Assembly (NCBI GenBank): GCA_934630735.1
Contig: CAKTWK010000009.1
Span: forward strand, 1 to 64,000
Source of the DNA: an uncultured Collinsella sp.
Lineage (GTDB): Bacteria > Actinomycetota > Coriobacteriia > Coriobacteriales > Coriobacteriaceae
DNA: 64,000 nt
Reading direction: 5' to 3'
The notes beneath the pieces were generated by a model. It was not told the origin of the DNA, did no database searches, and saw only the letters and a list, made by a program, of their open reading frames with translations. Both the position numbers and the translations under genes were made by a program. Below are positions 43,041-52,730 of the stretch, piece after piece. The stretch's first letter is position 1. Every line of letters starts with the position of its first letter.

Positions 43041-43970
43041 ATGGATCTTGCAATGGCACAGCGGCTCGTTGACCGCCGCAAGGCTGCCGGGCTTTCTCAG
43101 GAGGCGCTTGCTGCCCAGCTGGGCGTAAGCCGCCAGGCTGTTAGTAAATGGGAGCGCAGCGAGTCCTCACCCGATACCGATAACCTTATTGCGCTCGCCT
43201 CGCTGTATGGCGTGTCGCTGGATGAGCTGCTATATGGGGAGGCGGTGGATAGCACTCATGACTCGCGGGCTGATGATGAGGCACAGGACAGCAACGCCGG
43301 CACCAAAGCTTCAGATGAGGCTGAGGATTCTGCCGAGCACGCCGATTGCGGCGACAAACCACTTGTCGATATTTCCCTCGCGCGCGGTATCCACGTCATT
43401 GATCCCAATAAAGGCGAGGAAGTCCATGTTGGCTGGAGCGGCATCCATGTGACCAACGAGCGCAAGGGCGAAGAGGTGCATGTGGGGCCGGGCGGCGTGC
43501 ATATCGATACGCTTGAGGACGACGGACATAGCGTGCGTACCAATGACGACGGCACCGTCACCATCGACGGCGAGACGTTTTCCAGCTGGAAGGAAGCACA
43601 CGACAAGCTCGACCATCATGGCAAGCATTTCCACACCAAGGTCGGACGTGCATGGAACAAATTCCCCTTCCCCGCACTTGTCACTCTCGCCTATCTGGTG
43701 CTCGGCATTGTCTACGGCACATGGGGCATGGGGCTTTTCCTCGTCTTTCTGGTTCCCGTCTACTACGCGATTGGTGACTTCATCGATCGGCGCCACCTGT
43801 CTAAGCTGATCGAGGCCATCTACCCGGCAGCCGCCATCGCTTGGTTCCTCTACATGTGGCTCTGTTTGGGACAGCCCCATCCTGCATGGATCATCCTCAT
43901 CACGATTCCCGTCATAAAGGCGCTCATGCGCTGGTGCCGCAAACAATGGAAGCACCGCAAACAGGCCTAA
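43041..43970 (+). CDS. XRE-type transcription regulator with membrane domain
   Basis: 309 residues from the ATG at 43041, six bases after AAAGGA (an ATG five codons earlier overlaps that site). The N-terminal HTH is LVDRRKAAGLSQEALAAQLGVSRQAVSKWERSESSPD. An acidic linker follows, then a repeated HVGWSGIHV / HVGPGGVHI segment (EEVHVG twice), and about four membrane helices at the C-terminus. Membrane-bound XRE proteins of this plan often sense envelope or metabolite signals and control neighbouring genes. The target is not evident. Confidence 0.85.
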   Translation: MDLAMAQRLVDRRKAAGLSQEALAAQLGVSRQAVSKWERSESSPDTDNLIALASLYGVSLDELLYGEAVDSTHDSRADDEAQDSNAGTKASDEAEDSAEHADCGDKPLVDISLARGIHVIDPNKGEEVHVGWSGIHVTNERKGEEVHVGPGGVHIDTLEDDGHSVRTNDDGTVTIDGETFSSWKEAHDKLDHHGKHFHTKVGRAWNKFPFPALVTLAYLVLGIVYGTWGMGLFLVFLVPVYYAIGDFIDRRHLSKLIEAIYPAAAIAWFLYMWLCLGQPHPAWIILITIPVIKALMRWCRKQWKHRKQA

Positions 43971-44014
43971 CACGCTCCGACCCACCAGCACCCAACCACC
44001 CCCGCCCTTCTTCT

Positions 44015-44083
44015 AAGTTGCGGTGAAATAGGGACTGTTTTGAAGCTCCAAAGCGCCAAACAGTCCGTATATCACCGCAACTT
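44015..44083. repeat. AAGTTGCGGTGAAATAG hairpin element, copy 3
   Basis: AAGTTGCGGTGAAATAGG...GACTGTTT pairs with AAACAGTC...CACCGCAACTT; the inner stem differs from copies 1 and 2 while pairing is kept. Confidence 0.9.
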
Positions 44084-44145
44084 ACAAACAACTGGATCAG
44101 TTCCGGCACGGAGATTAGCATTGAGCTGACCGCGCGCCAAGAAAA

Positions 44146-44285
44146 GGGCCTATTTACTACGTTTAACTCGAGAGGGCCGACCATACCCGCCTTTTCCGAA
44201 AATTGGCAAGCCCTCTACCTGCGGTTTTAATTTCATAATCTTTGTCATGGTTGAGGGTGTGGTAGCAAACGTAGTAGATAGGCCC
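44146..44285. repeat. 140-bp long hairpin element
   Basis: GGGCCTATTTACTACGTTT (44146-44164) pairs with 44267-44285 at 18 of 19 positions. The interior, read on the minus strand, contains AAAACCGCAGGTA and GCCAA, as in the element at 13118-13245. Confidence 0.8.
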
Positions 44286-44413
44286 ATTTTGTGGCATACG
44301 ACCCATTCAAGCCCAATCTCGAAGGCTAAAGAGAGCCTCTCATCCACGCCTGTGAGCGAAAACCAAATAGAATGAAAGGCAAATGGAAAGCCCGTTTGAC
44401 GAGCGGAGGACAT

Positions 44414-44734
44414 ATGCGCGACGTAGCCGAAAGCGACTGGAAGCTGTTTAAGAAAATGCTTCCTCAATGGCAAGAACGTTATATGGAAAAGCTCATCGGC
44501 CAGTACGTTGAGATACTGAACGGCGACAGTGAAGCGTCCAGTAGATTTTGGGCACTAGAAGAGCACCTCAATAGAGACAAGCTGTCCTCAGGCGTAATTG
44601 CAAACGACCTTCGCCGCAGCACAATGCACCGCGAGATAGCCAATTTGCTTATCGACAGCGTGATCACCCTTGACGACCTTGACGGTTTTACCGAGGACAT
44701 TAAGAGCTATGCGCAACACTGGATTGGCCAGTAA
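44414..44734 (+). CDS. conserved small helical protein of unknown function
   Basis: 106 residues from the ATG at 44414, behind GGAGGACAT. Almost entirely helical and charged (ESDWKLFKKMLPQWQERYMEKL, then EEHLNRDKLSSGVI). Similar small proteins occur in gut Firmicutes and are sometimes mislabelled 'multidrug transporter'; there is no membrane segment here. No function can be given. It is GC-poorer than its neighbours. Confidence 0.75.
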   Translation: MRDVAESDWKLFKKMLPQWQERYMEKLIGQYVEILNGDSEASSRFWALEEHLNRDKLSSGVIANDLRRSTMHREIANLLIDSVITLDDLDGFTEDIKSYAQHWIGQ

Positions 44735-44768
44735 GAGCACTGAACGGCAGACATCCCCAGCAAAACGG

Positions 44769-44808
44769 GGCAAACGCCGGGCCACCTAATGGTTGTCCGG
44801 CGTTTGCC
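44769..44808. terminator. hairpin between convergent genes
   Basis: GGGCAAACGCCGG and CCGGCGTTTGCCC with a 16-base loop, directly abutting the 42-bp repeat at 44808-44852. Confidence 0.7.
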
Positions 44809-44852
44809 CAGATAAAACCTGCCAAAATAAACCTGTCCCTTTTTGGCAGGTT
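44808..44852. repeat. 42-bp CCTGCCAAAA palindrome (best copy)
   Basis: GATAAAACCTGCCAAAATAA, ACCTGTCCC, TTTTTGGCAGGTTA. The final TTA is the TAA stop of the minus-strand permease gene (44851-44853). Read on that strand it is stop codon, stem, loop, stem, TTTTATC. Confidence 0.9.
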
Positions 44853-47616
44853 ACTCGGCGCTCTTGAGGGCGCCGACCATGTCGATCTTATTGAGGGTGC
44901 GATTGGTAGCGAGGTTGACGATAAACGTAAAGGCAAAGGCCAGCAGAACGGATAACACGTAGCTCAGCGGCTCGACCTCAACGTCAAAGTACAATGACGG
45001 CATCTGCAAGATGTACGTAAAGCTCTCGGCCAGCGCACCGCCCAGCGGTACGCCCAGCGCGGCTCCGATCGCCGTAAGAATCAACGTCTCCTTGTTGACG
45101 TAATGGTGCACCTCGCCACGACGGAAGCCCAGCACCTTGATAGTCGCCAGCTCGCGCTCGCGCTCCGAGATGTTGGTGTTAGACAACGTAAATACCACCA
45201 CAAACGACAGGCACGCCGCCATAAAGGTCACAAGCACCACGACCGAATTGATAATCGTAAAGTTTGCCTCATAGTTTTCCCAATGCTCGGCGGTACTCGA
45301 CAGCGTAATCCAACCATCGCTCTTAAGACGGTTGGTAAACGCAATCTGATCGGCCGACGAGCCCTTGAGCAGCGCAAGGATGCCGTTGAGGCGCGCGCTT
45401 CGACCGAACGCGCGCTCATAGGTGCCCTGCGTCATGTAAAGCGTGTTGCCCAGATAGTTGAGCGAAATGTCGCTGACTTTGACCTTGGCAACATTGAGCG
45501 ACGAATCCTGGACGTGAGCCGTGTCACCCGGCTTGATCCCCAGCACCAGCTGAGAGCTCTTGCTCAAATACACATCCCCGTCACGCAGGGCGAGCGGTTC
45601 TTTGGACTCATCCTCCAGGCGCACGTAATCGCCCAAGTCACCCGTGCGGTCATCGGGCACCACGATCAGCTGCACAGTCTCGCTCTTACCGCCAAACGTA
45701 AAAGTGACGTTGTCGGTCATAATCGGCAGCGTCGAAGTCACAGTCACGTTGGAATCATTGGCTGCACTGCGCTCATCCAGTGCCGCGCACGTCTGCGAAA
45801 AATCATCGGGATTGGCAACCGCCAGCAGGTCATAGCGCGTGATATGCCCGTACTGCTTGGGCGACAACGCGACCGACGTATCACGGATGCCCATACCGCA
45901 AATCACAAGCGCCGTGCAGCCCGCAATGCCAAAGATGGTCATAAAGGCGCGCTTTTTGTAGCGGAACAGGTTACGCGCGGCAACCTTGTTCAAAAAGCCC
46001 ATGCGGTGCCAGATAAAGCCGATTCGTTCAAGCAAGATGCGCGAGCCGGCGCGCGGGGCCTTGGGACGCATGAGCGAGGCCGGGGTCTCGGCCATCTCGT
46101 GGCGACAGGCGATAATCGTGGCGCCCACCACGCCCACGGCAAACAACGCCACCGATACGAGCGAGGACACAATGTCGTACGAAAGCAACATCTGGGGCAG
46201 CGAGTACATGTCGTCGAACACCGTAAACAAGAACAGCGGCAGGCCCACAAAGCCGATGATATTGCCGAGCACGCCACCGATCAGACACGCCCACAGCGAG
46301 TAGTCCACATATTTGGACAGGATACGCCCGCGTGAATAGCCGAGCGCCTTGTACAGGCCAATAAGCGTGCGCTCCTCCTCGACCATGCGGGTGGCGGTGG
46401 TAAGGCTGATGAGCACGGCGACGATAAAGAAGATGAACGGGAAGACCGTGGCGATGGCTTCGATCGAAGAGCTGTCGCTCTCGACGCTCGAGTAGCTCGC
46501 GATATTGCCGCGGTCCTGGATGTACCAGGTGCATTCGCCCAGGTCAGAGAGCTCGGCGCGGGCATCGGCAAACTGCTGGTCGGCGGCGGCACGGCGCCGG
46601 TCCAGGTCGGCTTGAGCCTGCGCACGCTCGTCGCTGCCCTCGGCCATGCGATTGATGTTGTCCTGCTCGATCCCAAAGACCATATTCGCCTGACGCTCAG
46701 CCGCGTCCAAGCTTGCCGGCGTGTCGACCGTCAGCTCCTGAGCGCGCGCCTTCTCACGCTCCTCGCGGATCTTCTCGATATTGCCCTTGACCTCATTGAT
46801 CTTTGCCGAGTAGGCATCCGAATAGGAGTTGAGATCCTTGGCTCCCTCGACGACCACGTGGACCGCGGAGTAGGAAGAAGATGTCGCGGCATCCTCGCTC
46901 ACGTAGAACTTGTAGTCCGCGGCCGAGGCGGCACGGAAGGCGTTGACCGTCGAGTCGGAGCTCACGTCGGTGGGATCGAGAACCTCGGCCGTGATGGTGT
47001 AGTCCCCATCGGCAAACTGGTCCTTGGCGCTTTGGTTCGACGAGCTCGCATCGTTGGCGGCAAAGCTCACCGTATCGCCGATTTTCTTGCCCGAAGCCTT
47101 CAAAAAACGTGAGGTCACTGCCACTTCGCCCGAAGTCTCGGGCAGCTCGCCGCGTACTAGCACCGGTTGGTCAATATTCTCTTTGGAGAGGCTCTGTACG
47201 ACGACACGCTCGCGCGTCGTACCCACGGCGGTATAGGCGGTCTCGGTATAGATGCCCTCGGCCGTCTCGACGCCATCGACCTCTTGGATCGCAGCAAGAT
47301 CGTCATCGGTCAGACCATAGGTCGACTGCACGTTGATGTCATAAACATTCTGCTGGTCAAAGTAAGCGTCGACCGAATCGCACAGATCCTCGCAGCCCGC
47401 CTTAAGGCCGCACATCACGCTCACGCCAAGCGCCGTGATGATCACGATTGACAAGAAGCGCTTAAGGCTGCCGCGAATCGTGCGGTAGACGCCACGGCGA
47501 AAAACCGTCGGCACCATATCGTTTGAGCTTTGGGCGGTGCGGTAGGTCGTAAAATCCTGCTCGCGCTCCGTGTTCTGCGCGTCGCGGCGCTGGCTGTTTT
47601 GGCGGTCCTGGTCCAT
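44851..47616 (-). CDS. MacB/FtsX-type ABC transporter permease
   Basis: 921 residues from the ATG at 47616. One N-terminal helix precedes a large extracytoplasmic domain (to about residue 380) with a coiled-coil part (EKARAQELTVDTPASLDAAERQANMVFG region). Two FtsX membrane units follow, with a second outer domain between them; VEEERTLIGLYKALGYSRGRILSKYVDYSLW is the typical FtsX start. This is the long 'peptide exporter' type of permease. It follows the ATPase gene with touching reading frames, so both form one exporter; cargo unknown. Confidence 0.92.
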   Translation of the reverse strand: MDQDRQNSQRRDAQNTEREQDFTTYRTAQSSNDMVPTVFRRGVYRTIRGSLKRFLSIVIITALGVSVMCGLKAGCEDLCDSVDAYFDQQNVYDINVQSTYGLTDDDLAAIQEVDGVETAEGIYTETAYTAVGTTRERVVVQSLSKENIDQPVLVRGELPETSGEVAVTSRFLKASGKKIGDTVSFAANDASSSNQSAKDQFADGDYTITAEVLDPTDVSSDSTVNAFRAASAADYKFYVSEDAATSSSYSAVHVVVEGAKDLNSYSDAYSAKINEVKGNIEKIREEREKARAQELTVDTPASLDAAERQANMVFGIEQDNINRMAEGSDERAQAQADLDRRRAAADQQFADARAELSDLGECTWYIQDRGNIASYSSVESDSSSIEAIATVFPFIFFIVAVLISLTTATRMVEEERTLIGLYKALGYSRGRILSKYVDYSLWACLIGGVLGNIIGFVGLPLFLFTVFDDMYSLPQMLLSYDIVSSLVSVALFAVGVVGATIIACRHEMAETPASLMRPKAPRAGSRILLERIGFIWHRMGFLNKVAARNLFRYKKRAFMTIFGIAGCTALVICGMGIRDTSVALSPKQYGHITRYDLLAVANPDDFSQTCAALDERSAANDSNVTVTSTLPIMTDNVTFTFGGKSETVQLIVVPDDRTGDLGDYVRLEDESKEPLALRDGDVYLSKSSQLVLGIKPGDTAHVQDSSLNVAKVKVSDISLNYLGNTLYMTQGTYERAFGRSARLNGILALLKGSSADQIAFTNRLKSDGWITLSSTAEHWENYEANFTIINSVVVLVTFMAACLSFVVVFTLSNTNISERERELATIKVLGFRRGEVHHYVNKETLILTAIGAALGVPLGGALAESFTYILQMPSLYFDVEVEPLSYVLSVLLAFAFTFIVNLATNRTLNKIDMVGALKSAE

Positions 47617-47621
47617 GGGCG

Positions 47622-48323
47622 CTACCACTCGATCGTCTCGATAGGCACGGGATTTTGCTGGACCGTCTCGCTCTCCACGCGGCCGCTCTTAAAGCGGATC
47701 AGGCGATCGGCCATGGGCGCGAGCGCGGAGTTATGGGTGATGATGATGACCGTAATGCCTTGCTTGCGGCAGGTATCCTGCAGCAACTGCAAGATCTGCT
47801 TGCCAGTTTTGTAGTCGAGTGCGCCCGTGGGCTCGTCGCACAGGAGCAGCTTGGGGTTCTTGGCCAGCGCGCGGGCGATGGACACGCGCTGCTGCTCGCC
47901 GCCCGAAAGCTGCGCCGGAAAGTTAGCGAGGCGGTCGCCCAGGCCAACTTGACGAAGCGTTTGTTCGGCATCGAGCGAATCGGGGCAGATCTGAGCTGCG
48001 AGCTCAACGTTTTCGAGGGCCGTCAGGTTGGGAACCAGATTGTAGAACTGAAAGACAAAGCCCACGTCGGCGCGGCGGTATTCCACAAGCTGTGCCTCGT
48101 TGGCAGCGCTCACGTCACGCCCGTCCACCGTCACGGTGCCAGAAGTTGCCGTATCCATGCCGCCGAGAATGTTGAGGGCCGTAGTCTTGCCGGCACCCGA
48201 AGCACCCAAAATGATGGCGAGCTCGCCGCGCTCGACCGTAAAGCTCGCGCCGTCGAGCGCATGAATGCGGGCATCGCCCTCGCCGTATGCCTTGATGACG
48301 TCTTTGAATTCGATATAGGCCAT
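47622..48323 (-). CDS. MacB/LolD-type ABC transporter ATP-binding protein
   Basis: 233 residues. Walker [18 protein letters not shown], signature [19 protein letters not shown], Walker [17 protein letters not shown]. This is the LolD/MacB class that powers mechanotransmission permeases, in keeping with the gene directly downstream. First gene of the pair. Confidence 0.95.
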   Translation of the reverse strand: MAYIEFKDVIKAYGEGDARIHALDGASFTVERGELAIILGASGAGKTTALNILGGMDTATSGTVTVDGRDVSAANEAQLVEYRRADVGFVFQFYNLVPNLTALENVELAAQICPDSLDAEQTLRQVGLGDRLANFPAQLSGGEQQRVSIARALAKNPKLLLCDEPTGALDYKTGKQILQLLQDTCRKQGITVIIITHNSALAPMADRLIRFKSGRVESETVQQNPVPIETIEW

Positions 48324-48378
48324 CGATCGGTTCCCATCTTGTCGGATAACTCTTTAGTATTACCCATTTCCCACCGAC

Positions 48379-48418
48379 CAAAAAGGGACAGGTTTATTTT
48401 GGCAGGTTTTATATGGGG
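48379..48418. repeat. 42-bp CCTGCCAAAA palindrome, inverted copy
   Basis: AAAAAGGGACAGGTTTATTT and GGCAGGTTTTAT; the left arm is mostly missing (CGACCAAAAAGGG), so hairpin formation is weaker than in other copies. Upstream of the ABC operon. Confidence 0.75.
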
Positions 48419-48594
48419 AAACGGCAGCTATAGATGAGGCGCTGGGGAGGCCGAGAAATCATCGACGGGGTCAGGCCGACCGCCAAACGCAACGCCCGCA
48501 TCTCAATCTGTCAGCCAAATAATTCGAACATCTGTTCGTTTCTATGATATGATTCAACTATCTAAGCAGGCCAATACGCAGAAAGGCGGTCAAC

Positions 48595-49233
48595 ATGGCG
48601 TTCGACTTTAAGAAGGAATGCAAGGAGCTCTACAAACCTGCAAGCAAGCCGAGTATCGTAACTGTCCCGCCTATGAGCTACGTTGCCGTTCGCGGAAAGG
48701 GCGACCCAAATACCGAAGGTGGCGAGTATCAAAACGCCCTGCCGCTGCTTTACGGCATCGCGTATACCATCAAGATGTCGAAGAAAGGCTCAAGGGGCAT
48801 CGAGGGCTATTTCGACTTTGTAGTACCGCCGCTCGAGGGTTTCTGGTGGCAAGACTCCCCGAGCGGCGACATCGACTATGTACGCAAGGGCGATTTCAAC
48901 TTTATCTCGTGCATCCGCCTGCCCGATTTCGTCACCCAAGATGACTTTGACTGGGCAGTCGCGGAAGCCACAACCAAAAAGAAACTGGACTTTTCCGCCG
49001 TCGAACTGCTTAAAGTTGACGAGGGTCTCTGCGTTCAATGCATGCACACCGGGCCCTACGACAACGAACCGGCGACCGTAGACGCTATGCATGAATACAC
49101 GACCGAGCTGGGCTATGTCCCCGACTTCTCAGACACCCGTTTGCATCACGAAATCTATCTCTCCGATCCACGCAGATGTGCACCGGAGAAACTTAAGACC
49201 GTGGTTCGTCATCCTATCAAGCGCGCTGAATAG
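48595..49233 (+). CDS. GyrI-like small-molecule-binding protein
   Basis: 212 residues after AAAGGCGG. PSIVTVPPMSYVAVRGKGDPN, the aromatic GFWWQDSP and HTGPYDNEPATVDAM mark a GyrI-like (SHS2-type) domain without a DNA-binding part. Such stand-alone proteins bind or hydrolyse small toxic compounds. Monocistronic. Ligand unknown. Confidence 0.9.
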   Translation: MAFDFKKECKELYKPASKPSIVTVPPMSYVAVRGKGDPNTEGGEYQNALPLLYGIAYTIKMSKKGSRGIEGYFDFVVPPLEGFWWQDSPSGDIDYVRKGDFNFISCIRLPDFVTQDDFDWAVAEATTKKKLDFSAVELLKVDEGLCVQCMHTGPYDNEPATVDAMHEYTTELGYVPDFSDTRLHHEIYLSDPRRCAPEKLKTVVRHPIKRAE

Positions 49234-49335
49234 CGTGGGGCGTCATTTCACGCGCTAGGTTTTAAGCCAGCCAACCAGCCGCCTCCTAGGCCGTCCGGTA
49301 ATTATCCTGACGCGGCCCGTCGCATCTTATATCCC

Positions 49336-49392
49336 CTAGGGGAAACTGCGTCCCGTTCTGAAGCCTCAAACTGGGATGCAGTTTCCGCTAGG
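49336..49392. repeat. CCTAGGGGAAACTGCGTCCC hairpin
   Basis: Arms of 20 bp (49336-49355 and 49373-49392) with two mismatches; a partial third copy of GGAAAGTGCGTCCCG follows at about 49402. Lies in the gap between the GyrI-like and kinase genes. Confidence 0.7.
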
Positions 49393-49477
49393 CGCCCCAA
49401 GAGGAAAGTGCGTCCCGCTCCGCAGCGTCACGCCGGAACGTGCCCTCAGCCCACAGCCTCCTCCGCCGGCGTTTCCC

Positions 49478-49525
49478 CAGATAAAACCTGCCAAAATAAA
49501 CCTGTCCCTTTTTGGTAGGTTTTAG
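49478..49525. repeat. 42-bp CCTGCCAAAA palindrome
   Basis: AGATAAAACCTGCCAAAATAA, CCTGTCCC, TTTTTGGTAGGTTTTA. The final TTA is the stop codon of the minus-strand histidine kinase gene at 49522-49524. Confidence 0.9.
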
Positions 49526-50901
49526 AAGCGGACGGTGAAGGTGATCTGATGGTCGTGGCCGGACACGGTAGCGGAGCCGCCATGGGCCTCGGCGATGGCG
49601 CGCACGACGGATAGGCCCACGCCCGAGCCACCCGTCTTGGAGCTGCGCGACACATCTGCACGATAGAAGCGGTCGAACAATCGATCCAGGTCGCCCTCGG
49701 GCAGCTCGTCCACAGCGTTCGATACGACAAGCTCGGCGGCGCCCTTACCCTTGCCGTGCGAGACGGAGCGCAGACTCAACTCGATCACGCTGCTCTCGCT
49801 CGCATAGCGCGTGGCGTTGTCCAGCAGCAGCTCAACAACCTGTGCCACTGCCGCGGCATCGGCATGGGCCCGCACACCGCTCGCGATCGACATCGACAGC
49901 CGCTTCCCGCGCGAAACCGCCACCGACTTAAACGGCGCGGCTGCCTTGTCCACCGCCTCTGAGAGATCGATCGACGCCATGGTAAAGCCCACCGAGCCCT
50001 CGTCCATGCGCGCCAAAAATACCAGACGCTCCGTGAGTGCCGTCAGCCGCGCAACCTGCTCGTGAATGCTCTGGGTCCACTCGCTCTCGCCACTCTCAAT
50101 CTCCTGCACCTCGTTCGCGGCATCGATCACAGCGAGCGGCGTCTTGATCTCGTGGCTTGCATCGGTAATAAAGCGCTTTTGCTTGCTGTAGCTCTCGACC
50201 ATCGGTCGAATCACGGCGCCCGAGGCAACCGTTACAATTGCCAGCACCGCCAGCCAGCCAATGCAACTGATTGCCACACTCGCGCTCAAAAACGAATGAA
50301 AACTCGCGAGCTCGCGCGAACAGTCCACGAACACATAGGTGGTTTTCTCGCCTTGAACTGTAGTCGTATAGCGGTAGTTACCGGAAAACCCAGAGGTCAG
50401 GCCCTTGGAATCCAGCCCCATGGCAATACGGGCGGCACGCTTGGCGCCCACCGCGGCAATGCGGGCGGTATTGACATCGACCACCTGCCCTTCGACAAGC
50501 GCCACCGTAAAGTAGCGCGTGTCGAAGGGGGACTCCGCCGTCATGCCTTCAAAATGTCCCACACGAGCGCCCGCTCGATCGCCGTCCGCAACCATGCCGG
50601 TGCTCGCGTTCCCGCCATTGCCGGGATCGGTCCTGGACTCGTCTTCCCAATCGATGCCGCCCTTGCCTGCCAGGATATAGTCCAGGCGCGCATCGGCCAT
50701 TTTGCAGACGTGCGAGTAATTTACGATATTGATGCCGGCAATGATGAGCGTGAGCACCACGGTCACAGCGCCCATGGCAACGAGGATGAACTTGCGACGC
50801 AGGCGGCGGCCCAATGCGTCAGCAGCATTTGCCCGCCCCGCACCACTCGAGGTGGCACGAAACCGCTCCGTCAGGTGCTTCCACCACGCGCGCACGCTCA
50901 C
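49522..50901 (-). CDS. sensor histidine kinase
   Basis: 459 residues. A first membrane helix (about 37-59), an extracytoplasmic sensor of about 150 residues, a second helix (about 220-240) and then HisKA with SHEIKTPLAVIDAANE (phospho-His). The ATPase domain has ELLLDNATRY (N box) and GGSGVGLSVVRAIAEAHGG (G boxes). No clear HAMP domain. The GTG start overlaps the regulator stop by 4 bp. Signal unknown. Confidence 0.94.
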   Translation of the reverse strand: MSVRAWWKHLTERFRATSSGAGRANAADALGRRLRRKFILVAMGAVTVVLTLIIAGINIVNYSHVCKMADARLDYILAGKGGIDWEDESRTDPGNGGNASTGMVADGDRAGARVGHFEGMTAESPFDTRYFTVALVEGQVVDVNTARIAAVGAKRAARIAMGLDSKGLTSGFSGNYRYTTTVQGEKTTYVFVDCSRELASFHSFLSASVAISCIGWLAVLAIVTVASGAVIRPMVESYSKQKRFITDASHEIKTPLAVIDAANEVQEIESGESEWTQSIHEQVARLTALTERLVFLARMDEGSVGFTMASIDLSEAVDKAAAPFKSVAVSRGKRLSMSIASGVRAHADAAAVAQVVELLLDNATRYASESSVIELSLRSVSHGKGKGAAELVVSNAVDELPEGDLDRLFDRFYRADVSRSSKTGGSGVGLSVVRAIAEAHGGSATVSGHDHQITFTVRF

Positions 50902-51587
50902 GCCTGCTCGCCTTCCTCAATCACCTCAAGCGAATAACCCTGATTGCGCGATGCGCGGATGGCCACGTTGGCACCCAGCGCCGTCAGCTTTTTGCGCAGG
51001 TACGAGATATAGACCCACACCACGTTGGCACCTTCGGGTGCGTCCTCGCCCCAAACATCGAGCATCAGACGCTCGGTGGGCATGCGCGTGCCGGCGTTGC
51101 ACATAAAGAGTTCCATAAGCTGAAACTCGCGATTGGCTAGGTGCTCCTCGCCCAAGGGCCCCACAAGCGTGCAAGCCGCCGTGTCGAGGCGCATGTTGCC
51201 CACACTGAGCGTCGTGGCGTCAATTGCCGTCGCGGCACGCGTCATGGCGCGAATGCGTGCGAGCAGTTCCTTGGCGGCGAACGGCTTAGTCAGGTAATCG
51301 TTGGCGCCAGCGTCCAGGCCCTCGACCTTATCGGATACCTCGCTTTTGGCCGTAAGCATGATGATGGGCAGGCGTTTGCCGGCCTCACGTGTGCGCTTGA
51401 GCACCTCGATACCATCCATGCCGGGCATCATGATGTCCAGAATCGCGGCGTCATAGTCGTTGGCGAGTAGATATTCGAGCGCCGTCAGACCGTCGAGTGC
51501 GGTATCGACCTCGTAGTCGCTATGTTGAAGAATCGCGGTAAGGGCGCGGGAGAGGCCGGGTTCGTCCTCGGCAAGCATCAGCTTCAT
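50898..51587 (-). CDS. OmpR-family response regulator
   Basis: 229 residues. Receiver domain with the phospho-acceptor in LDIMMPGMDG and the Lys in TAKSEVSD, then a winged helix (LANREFQLMELFM, GANVVWVYISYLRKKL). It acts on DNA after phosphorylation by the kinase encoded next. Starts behind AAAGGAG. Confidence 0.95.
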   Translation of the reverse strand: MKLMLAEDEPGLSRALTAILQHSDYEVDTALDGLTALEYLLANDYDAAILDIMMPGMDGIEVLKRTREAGKRLPIIMLTAKSEVSDKVEGLDAGANDYLTKPFAAKELLARIRAMTRAATAIDATTLSVGNMRLDTAACTLVGPLGEEHLANREFQLMELFMCNAGTRMPTERLMLDVWGEDAPEGANVVWVYISYLRKKLTALGANVAIRASRNQGYSLEVIEEGEQA

Positions 51588-51815
51588 AGTTGCTCCTTTG
51601 GCGCATGGAAATACAAGCTTCGATACTGCCGATGATAGCGCACCGTCAGCTGCCTTAGAGCAGCCTTAGCTGCTCAACCTGCGCGTTTTCAAATACGCAG
51701 GACGTGGCTTAGCCAAACTTAAGGCACAGATGCCGAGCGCTTGGACACATGCCTGCCGCGAAAAGACGGCGGCTCGTCCTTCCACGGCGTCCTAGTTATG
51801 CAAAGTGTTCGAGCG

Positions 51816-52394
51816 TTACTCCTCGTACGCACCCTCAAGCCGAAGCAGCCACTCCTTGCGGTCGAGGCCACCGGCATATCCGTTAAGCGAACCGTCAGCG
51901 GCAACCACGCGATGGCACGGCACGATAATCGAAATGGGATTACGTGCAACCGCAGCCCCCACCGCACGAGGAGATACAACGGGCGCTTCATTTCCCGGCA
52001 CACGATGTCGAGCCGCAACACGCTGAGCGATCTCGCCATACGTAACGACCTCACCGCGCGGAATTGAAAGCAGCTCAAACCAAACCTCGCGCTGAAACGC
52101 CGTACCAATCATATGCAACGGCGGCGTAAACCGAGGCTCCTGCCCCGCAAAATAAGCATTCAGCCAAGCCCAAGAACGCTCAAGCACCGAAGAAGCCGCA
52201 CCATTTGCCGGACTCACCGAAGACATCCCACCGGTACCAGAAACCGCATCGGCACCTACGACACACTCCGCATCCTCTTTGAGCAGCGTAGAGCCAAAGT
52301 GCTCCTGCCCCTCAAACCAAAGCCCCGTCAAACCGCGGCCATCAGCGGCAAGCAGGATTTCGCCCAAAGGCGAAGCAAACGTCGTCGTGACCAC
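51816..52394 (-). CDS. ogt: methylated-DNA-protein cysteine methyltransferase
   Basis: 192 residues, GTG start after AAAGGAG. Active-site motif IVPCHRVVAADGSLNGYAGGL with the acceptor Cys; GTAFQREVWFELLSIPRGEVVTYGEIA is the standard upstream helix. It removes alkyl groups from O6-guanine. A Ser/Gly/Ala-rich insert (about residues 43-70) lengthens the N-terminal domain, and another insert (RHRVPGNEAPVVSP) lies before the active site. Confidence 0.94.
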   Translation of the reverse strand: MVTTTFASPLGEILLAADGRGLTGLWFEGQEHFGSTLLKEDAECVVGADAVSGTGGMSSVSPANGAASSVLERSWAWLNAYFAGQEPRFTPPLHMIGTAFQREVWFELLSIPRGEVVTYGEIAQRVAARHRVPGNEAPVVSPRAVGAAVARNPISIIVPCHRVVAADGSLNGYAGGLDRKEWLLRLEGAYEE

Positions 52395-52560
52395 CAGCGG
52401 CTCCTTTCAAAACTTCGCAAACATAATACCGCGAATTGTGCAGACAACCCCGCAGATACGTCTGGGCGGGCTCGCAATTACTTAAGCGAGGCTGTTCTCC
52501 CAATCAAGCGAAAAAGACGCAGGGCATCGACGCCAGAGCGGTACCCCTGTCAGCCGAGCT

Positions 52561-52730
52561 CTAATACTTTCCCGAGAAGTGAACGAGTAAAAACGAAGCC
52601 CCGGAGCATCCACACCTTTAGACCAAAAAACCGCAGGATTCGCACTGCGAAACCGCAGGAAATAGCGGTCAAAATATGCCAATGCTTCGGGGGTCCAAAT
52701 AAGGTCGTTCACTTCTCGGGAAAGTATTAG
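52561..52730. repeat. 170-bp long hairpin element
   Basis: Perfect 26-bp arms (52561-52586, 52705-52730; CTAATACTTTCCCGAGAAGT part). The interior has AACCGCAGG twice, TTCGCA-CT-GCGAA, GACC...GGTC and GAAGCCCC-like/GGGG stems. Confidence 0.9.

Larger units (their letters stand above)
43971..44413. other. 443-bp intergenic stretch with palindromes
   Basis: Holds the hairpin elements 44015-44083 and 44146-44285; no supported gene. Confidence 0.7.

Noticed and set aside
45103..46335. 410-codon open frame antisense to the MacB-like permease
   Set aside because: His/Arg-rich shadow composition; the opposite strand has a clear FtsX protein.
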